NCBI GenBank assembly: GCA_963966275.1
Contig: CAWZYQ010000037.1
Coordinates: 1-28,938, forward strand
Length of the DNA: 28,938 nt
Reading direction: 5' to 3'
Source: UBA10427 sp003500135
GTDB taxonomy: Bacteria > Bacteroidota > Bacteroidia > Cytophagales > Cyclobacteriaceae
How positions within the stretch are numbered: position 1 is the stretch's first letter; the number at the start of each line of letters is the position of its first letter. The notes under the pieces were generated by a model, which saw nothing but the letters and a program-made list of their open reading frames with translations, searched no databases and was not told the origin of the DNA. The translations under genes were made by a program, and so were the position numbers. Below, one piece after another: positions 24,822 through 28,938 of this stretch.

Positions 24822-25895
24822 ATGAAAAAAGTAATCACAATCGTATTGATCATTTTACTGGTGGCCAGTTTTATCGGCACCGGTTACTTCTTGTACAAAA
24901 AGTCGGAAAAACCGGCGGAAGTTTTTGAAACGGAAAAGCCTTTTTACACAGACATTGTGAAAAAGACGGTAGCCACCGGAACCATCAATCCTCGTAAGGA
25001 AATAGAATTGAAATCACAGGTTTCCGGTGTAGTTGAGGAAATTTATGTGGAAGCTGGAGACATTGTCAAGAACAACCAGCGCGTTGCCAAAATTAAAATC
25101 ATTCCAGACGTTGTGGCATTGAATAATGCCCAAATGCGTCTTAAAACGGCTAAAATCAATTTTGAGAATGCCCAAAAAGAACTCAACCGTCAACGCGGTC
25201 TTTTCGATGATCAGGTTATATCGGAATTTGAATACAACCAGTTCCTTTTAGATTTCAACCTGGCCAGGCAAGAGGTAGATGCGGCTGAAAACAATCTGGA
25301 TCTCGTAAAAGAAGGGGCATCCAAGAAGTCGGGCACGGCTTCCAATATCGTTTATTCCACCGCCAATGGAATGGCGCTGGATGTACCCGTGAAAGAAGGT
25401 ACATTCGTGATTGAAACCAACACTTTTAACGATGGCACCACCATTGCTTCCGTTGCCGACATGAACGAAATGATCTTTGAAGGAAAAGTCGACGAATCTG
25501 AAGTAGGTAAAATAAAAGAAGGAATGGAACTGGTGCTTAAGATCGGAGCGCTAGAAACAGAAGAGATCACTGCCAAGCTGGAATACATCTCTCCAAAAGG
25601 AATTGAGGAAGAAGGCGCTATTCAATTTGAGATAAGGGCTGCTATCAATCGAAAAGAAGATGTTTTTCTTAGGGCCGGCTACAGCGCCAATGCCGACATT
25701 GTATTGGACAAACGTGATAGTGTTTTGGCCATAAAAGAAAGCAACCTGATTTTTATCGAAGACAGCACATTCGTTGAGGTAGAAAAAGGCGAGCAGCAAT
25801 TTGAAAAGCAATTGGTCAAAACGGGGCTTTCAGATGGGATAAATATTGAAATTCTGGAAGGAGTAACAGAGACTGCTCAAATAAAGAAACTATAA
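24822..25895 (+). CDS. Membrane-fusion (HlyD/MacA-like) periplasmic adaptor subunit
   Basis: This 357-aa protein has an N-terminal membrane anchor (TIVLIILLVASFIGTGYFLY) and no lipobox Cys. It then has the adaptor order: the biotinyl-lipoyl half-motif ELKSQVSGVVEEIYVEAGDI (about residues 63-82), a long coiled-coil hairpin (VVALNNAQMRLKTAKINFEN through AENNLDLVKEGASKK), the return lipoyl half and a beta-barrel domain (FEGKVDESEVGKIKEGMELV). The C-terminal membrane-proximal region is LAIKESNLIFIEDSTFVEVE onward. It would bridge the permeases to an outer-membrane TolC-type channel. The ATG at 24822 follows GAAGGAA and was preferred to an upstream in-frame TTG at 24810. Its place between permease 2 and permease 3 is unusual; no TolC-like gene is seen in the window. 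Confidence 0.9.
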   Translation: MKKVITIVLIILLVASFIGTGYFLYKKSEKPAEVFETEKPFYTDIVKKTVATGTINPRKEIELKSQVSGVVEEIYVEAGDIVKNNQRVAKIKIIPDVVALNNAQMRLKTAKINFENAQKELNRQRGLFDDQVISEFEYNQFLLDFNLARQEVDAAENNLDLVKEGASKKSGTASNIVYSTANGMALDVPVKEGTFVIETNTFNDGTTIASVADMNEMIFEGKVDESEVGKIKEGMELVLKIGALETEEITAKLEYISPKGIEEEGAIQFEIRAAINRKEDVFLRAGYSANADIVLDKRDSVLAIKESNLIFIEDSTFVEVEKGEQQFEKQLVKTGLSDGINIEILEGVTETAQIKKL

Positions 25896-25945
25896 ACCAC
25901 AGACGCAAAGTTGCGCCGCAGTTATAACAATTAAAAGCGGTAAAC

Positions 25946-27193
25946 ATGTTTTCAATTGATAAGTGGGAAGAAATATTTTACACCATACGCCAAAACAAAT
26001 TGCGTACTTTCCTCACCGCTTTTGGTGTCTTCTGGGGTATTTTAATGCTCGTTATGCTATTAGGGGCCGGCCAGGGTTTGCAAAATGGGATCATGGCCGA
26101 CTTTAGTCCGGATGCTGTTAATTCAATATGGTTCATGCGTGGGAAAACATCCCTCCCATATAAAGGTATGCCCCCGGGCCGTTCAATCCGTCTTACCGAA
26201 GAAGACCTGACCTCGGTCAAGAACAATATTGATGGTATAGAATACATGTCGCCGGAAAACTGGCTTAGAGGTTCATTCAATATTAAGCATGCAGGCAAAA
26301 GCGGCCCCTTTACCGTATATGGCGTCGGAAAGGAATACTTTAATATAAAAATCAATCAAAATTATCTTGACGGACGCCGGCTGAACTTCTTTGATAATAT
26401 TGAAGCAAGAAAAGTATGTATAATCGGAGAACGGGTAAGGGATATTTTATTTGAAGAAGGCGCCCCGGTACTAGATCAATACATTAACATAAAGGATGTA
26501 AACTTCAAAGTAGTAGGAGTATTCAAAAATGATGTTTGGGGTGGTCAGTTCAACGAGCGGATTTACATACCTTACGCCACCTTTCAAAATTCATTTAATC
26601 CAAGCAAAAATGTGTTCCTTTTTGCCATAACTGTAGCTCCTGGCCATCGAGGAAAAAAGGTTGAACAAGATGTTATGGACTTGTTAAAAGCACGGCACAC
26701 TGTGGCGCCTGATGACCGGGAAGCATTTTGGACACACAATCAGGAAGAGGACTACAATCAGGTAATGGGACTGTTTACCGGAATAAAGGGCCTCGTTTGG
26801 TTTGTGGGGATGGGGACACTTCTCGCCGGTATTATTGGGATTTCCAATATCATGATCATCATAGTGAAAGACCGTACCAAAGAGATTGGTATTCGAAAGG
26901 CAATTGGCGCTACCCCATGGTCTATTGTCAGTATGATATTGCTGGAATCAGTGTTCATTACTGCAATAGCCGGCTACATTGGATTATGCCTTGGTGTATT
27001 TATGATTGAAGGAATCAATATGCTGATCGATAGTTCCGGTGGGGATGCCGGGTTTTTCAGAAGACCTGAGATCAACCTGAATGTTGCCGTCACCGCACTA
27101 ATCATATTAGTGATGTCCGGGGCCCTGGCAGGCCTTGTTCCAGCAATTAAAGCCTCGAAAGTTAAACCGATTGAGGCCCTTAGAAGTGAATAA
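25946..27193 (+). CDS. MacB-like ABC permease 3 (type A)
   Basis: This 415-aa permease is the same length as permease 1 and closest to it. It has MFSIDKWEEIFYTIRQNKLR, TAFGVFWGILMLVMLLGAGQ, NSIWFMRGKTSLPYKGMPPG, the periplasmic domain, LFTGIKGLVWFVGMGTLLAG, GIISN-type GIIGISNIMIIIVKDRTKEI, IRKAIGATPWSIVSMI and the terminal KASKVKPIEALRSE. The region before the C-terminal spans reads FWTHNQEEDYNQVMG, intermediate between the A and B types. It begins 50 bases after the adaptor stop codon, the largest gap within the operon. It likely forms a second heterodimer with permease 4 and uses the same ATPase, unless another ATPase is encoded elsewhere. Confidence 0.9.
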   Translation: MFSIDKWEEIFYTIRQNKLRTFLTAFGVFWGILMLVMLLGAGQGLQNGIMADFSPDAVNSIWFMRGKTSLPYKGMPPGRSIRLTEEDLTSVKNNIDGIEYMSPENWLRGSFNIKHAGKSGPFTVYGVGKEYFNIKINQNYLDGRRLNFFDNIEARKVCIIGERVRDILFEEGAPVLDQYINIKDVNFKVVGVFKNDVWGGQFNERIYIPYATFQNSFNPSKNVFLFAITVAPGHRGKKVEQDVMDLLKARHTVAPDDREAFWTHNQEEDYNQVMGLFTGIKGLVWFVGMGTLLAGIIGISNIMIIIVKDRTKEIGIRKAIGATPWSIVSMILLESVFITAIAGYIGLCLGVFMIEGINMLIDSSGGDAGFFRRPEINLNVAVTALIILVMSGALAGLVPAIKASKVKPIEALRSE

Positions 27194-27219
27194 AATACAA
27201 TACCCAACTACCCGTAGCC

Positions 27220-28473
27220 ATGTTGATCGATATTGATAAATGGCAGGAAATATTTTCCACCATTAAAAAACATAAACTGAGAACCACATTAACCGCTTTT
27301 GGCGTTTTTTGGGGGATTTTCATGTTGGTTGTATTATTAGGCGCCGGCAACGGCTTGCGAAATGCCGTATTTCGTAATTTTGACTGGGCCAATAATGTGG
27401 TTTTCTTATGGACTATGAGAACCAGTATGCCTTATCAGGGTTTTCAACCCGGAAGGTCAATCAATCTGGATAACCGGGACGTGGCTGCGATTAGAAGTTT
27501 CGCGCCTGAGGTAGGACTATTAGCCCCACGCACCGGATTGGCCGGTGATTATTCTATTGATCGTGGCAAAAAAAGCGCTTCATTTACAGTAATGGGTGAC
27601 TACCCTCAGTTCAATCAAATTAAGAAAGTATTGATCACCGATGGCCGTTTCATTAATCCACTTGATATTGAATCGCGAAGAAAAGTGGCTGTAATTGGCC
27701 GGCGGGTGAAAGAATTGTTATTTGAAGATGATGAGAACCCAATCGGTGAACACATAAAAATTAAAGGTGTGTTTTTTAAGGTTGTTGGCACATTTGATAC
27801 CAATAAAAGTGGTGACGAGGCTATTGAAGATGTACAAACCATACATATTCCCAACACCACACTTCAACAGGCCTTTAACCAGCCTAACGAAGTATGGTAT
27901 TTCTCCATGGTACCAGCTCAGGGATATAATGCCTTTCAGGTTGAAGATAAGGTAAAGAAAATCCTTTCAGAACGGCATAAAGTCCACCCCGATGATGAAA
28001 GGGCGTTTGGTGTTGCCAATATTGAAGAGGAATACAACAAAATACAAGGATTATTCCTGGGGATATCTGGTTTCAGCTGGATGGTAAGCATAGGAACTAT
28101 TATTGCAGGAATGGTAGGGGTTGGCAATATCATGCTTATTATCGTTAAAGAGCGTACTAAAGAAATAGGAATAAGAAAATCGATGGGAGCCACTCCCCTT
28201 TCAATCATAAGCCTTATCGTTCAGGAGGCCCTTGTAATATCCGGCGTAAGCGGTTACCTCGGATTATTAGTAGGTGTAGCATTGGTCGAAGGAATAGATG
28301 CTGCCATGCAATCGTCAGGAGCTGAAGTCCCATTTTTTTACAATCCTGAAATCAATTTTCAGGTAGCAATATCAGCTCTATTGGTCCTGGTTTTATCGGG
28401 TGTTTTAGCGGGCTTTTTCCCCGGAAGAAAAGCGGCGAAAGTCAACCCCGTTATCGCTCTTAAAGATGAATAA
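27220..28473 (+). CDS. MacB-like ABC permease 4 (type B)
   Basis: This 417-aa permease is of the same family and closest to permease 2: IDKWQEIFSTIKKHKLRTTL, FLWTMRTSMPYQGFQPGR, QTIHIPNTTLQQAF, LSERHKVHPDDERAFGVANI followed by EEEYNK. The C-terminal block has MVGVGNIMLIIVKERTKEIG and IRKSMGATPLSIISLIVQEA and ends FPGRKAAKVNPVIALKDE. It starts 26 bases after permease 3. The stop codon is followed 14 bases later by a long perfect hairpin rather than a U-tract terminator, so the operon's true 3' end may be at 28688-28716 or beyond the window. Confidence 0.9.
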   Translation: MLIDIDKWQEIFSTIKKHKLRTTLTAFGVFWGIFMLVVLLGAGNGLRNAVFRNFDWANNVVFLWTMRTSMPYQGFQPGRSINLDNRDVAAIRSFAPEVGLLAPRTGLAGDYSIDRGKKSASFTVMGDYPQFNQIKKVLITDGRFINPLDIESRRKVAVIGRRVKELLFEDDENPIGEHIKIKGVFFKVVGTFDTNKSGDEAIEDVQTIHIPNTTLQQAFNQPNEVWYFSMVPAQGYNAFQVEDKVKKILSERHKVHPDDERAFGVANIEEEYNKIQGLFLGISGFSWMVSIGTIIAGMVGVGNIMLIIVKERTKEIGIRKSMGATPLSIISLIVQEALVISGVSGYLGLLVGVALVEGIDAAMQSSGAEVPFFYNPEINFQVAISALLVLVLSGVLAGFFPGRKAAKVNPVIALKDE

Positions 28474-28486
28474 ATGTATAACTGTG

Positions 28487-28521
28487 TCCCATTTTGGAAC
28501 TATATCAAAACCAAAATGGGA
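28487..28521 (+). repeat. 11-bp perfect inverted repeat just after permease 4
   Basis: TCCCATTTTGG (28487-28497) and CCAAAATGGGA (28511-28521) are exact inverted repeats with a 13-base loop. No T tract follows, so it is not a classical terminator. It could stabilise the 3' end of the operon mRNA or be an operator. Confidence 0.7.
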
Positions 28522-28687
28522 AACATTTAGTGGTATACCGATACAAATCTTTGAATAAGTTCTGTTTTATCGACGAAAAAAGAGCTTTTATAGAATTTTT
28601 GGATTTTCGTCAAACTTTTTGGCAAACATTTTGTATATATTTAGGCATCCTCTTTATATTATTAGGTTAAGTTAAGGTTAAAGAATT

Positions 28688-28716
28688 AAGCCCGTAAACG
28701 ACGGGCTTTTTTCTTT
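28688..28716 (+). terminator. Strong terminator with no adjacent gene
   Basis: AAGCCCGT (28688-28695) and ACGGGCTT (28701-28708) form a perfect 8-bp stem with a 5-base loop, followed by a T-rich stretch (TTTTCTTTT). It is 215 bases past the last stop codon. Confidence 0.85.
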
Positions 28717-28938
28717 TATTGGCCTTCATTATAATCCAATCCGTTTAACATTACATAACAGCAAACTTAATATCTACCTCCATTAATATACCTTTGAAGA
28801 CCTTTGATATAATGTATAAATATTGCTCTAATATTTCCTTAGCCAGCAAATGAATCTTTTGGCACGATTTTTATAAATATTACAAGTAATTAGGGCTTCC
28901 TCAGAAAGTCGTATTCAACAGATTAGCAAATCGAGAGA

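Larger units (their letters stand above)
28474..28938. other. Gene-free window end with hairpins, a terminator and promoter-like sites
   Basis: No reading frame of convincing length is present. In order there are an 11-bp perfect hairpin (28487-28521), a TTGGCA-N5-TTTGTA promoter-like site (28620-28635), a terminator (28688-28716), and a TTTTGGCACG sequence (28857-28866) that would point to a gene beyond the right edge. Confidence 0.5.

Noticed and set aside
28474..28530. 18-codon frame starting right after the permease 4 stop codon
   Set aside because: Its codons largely coincide with the perfect hairpin, it has no ribosome-binding site and no plausible peptide features.

Overview
The window reads as a chromosomal segment of a free-living Bacteroidetes bacterium, most likely order Cytophagales. 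The evidence is a type IX secretion (T9SS) type B C-terminal domain protein paired with a PorP/SprF protein, a TAnnTTTG-type promoter, an acyl-CoA-binding protein beside a citrate synthase, a GyrA with an acidic tail, and moderately AT-rich DNA with weak Shine-Dalgarno use. No tRNA, rRNA, CRISPR array, insertion sequence or phage gene was seen.

Layout. 1-4720: a 1096-aa secreted multi-domain protein with a T9SS type B sorting domain, followed by its likely SprF-type partner and a terminator. 4721-7718: a long leader with two inverted repeats, a FucP/GluP-like sugar symporter and a ROK sugar kinase, which together form a sugar uptake and phosphorylation pair. 7753-9988: a prohibitin/SPFH membrane protein and citrate synthase, each ended by a hairpin terminator. 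10022-13307: acyl-CoA-binding protein and RsmE joined by a TAATG overlap, a convergent MenC-like o-succinylbenzoate synthase, and a divergent, unusually long QueA-family protein. 13323-14503: a possible 31-aa membrane peptide, a PspC-domain protein, and a convergent 251-aa protein that looks like a shrunken SerC/class V aminotransferase. 14513-20023 (minus): a POT peptide transporter, a periplasmic TPR protein and gyrA. 20238-21275 (minus): a predicted outer-membrane barrel protein with a Cys/His-rich tail. 21567-28473: a MacB-like export operon with one ATPase, two FtsX-type permeases, one membrane-fusion adaptor and two more permeases. The last 465 bases hold hairpins and a terminator but no gene.

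The most noteworthy part is the export operon. Its four permeases fall into an A-B-A-B pattern, which suggests that a heterodimeric permease pair was duplicated around the adaptor while a single ATPase was kept. No TolC-type outer-membrane partner is in the window. An 18-bp half-site motif (GTGTTC-N6-GAACAA) lies about 100 bases upstream of this operon and again about 100 bases upstream of the small-peptide/PspC unit. This hints at shared envelope-related control. All functions are inferred from reading the sequence; no database search was possible.
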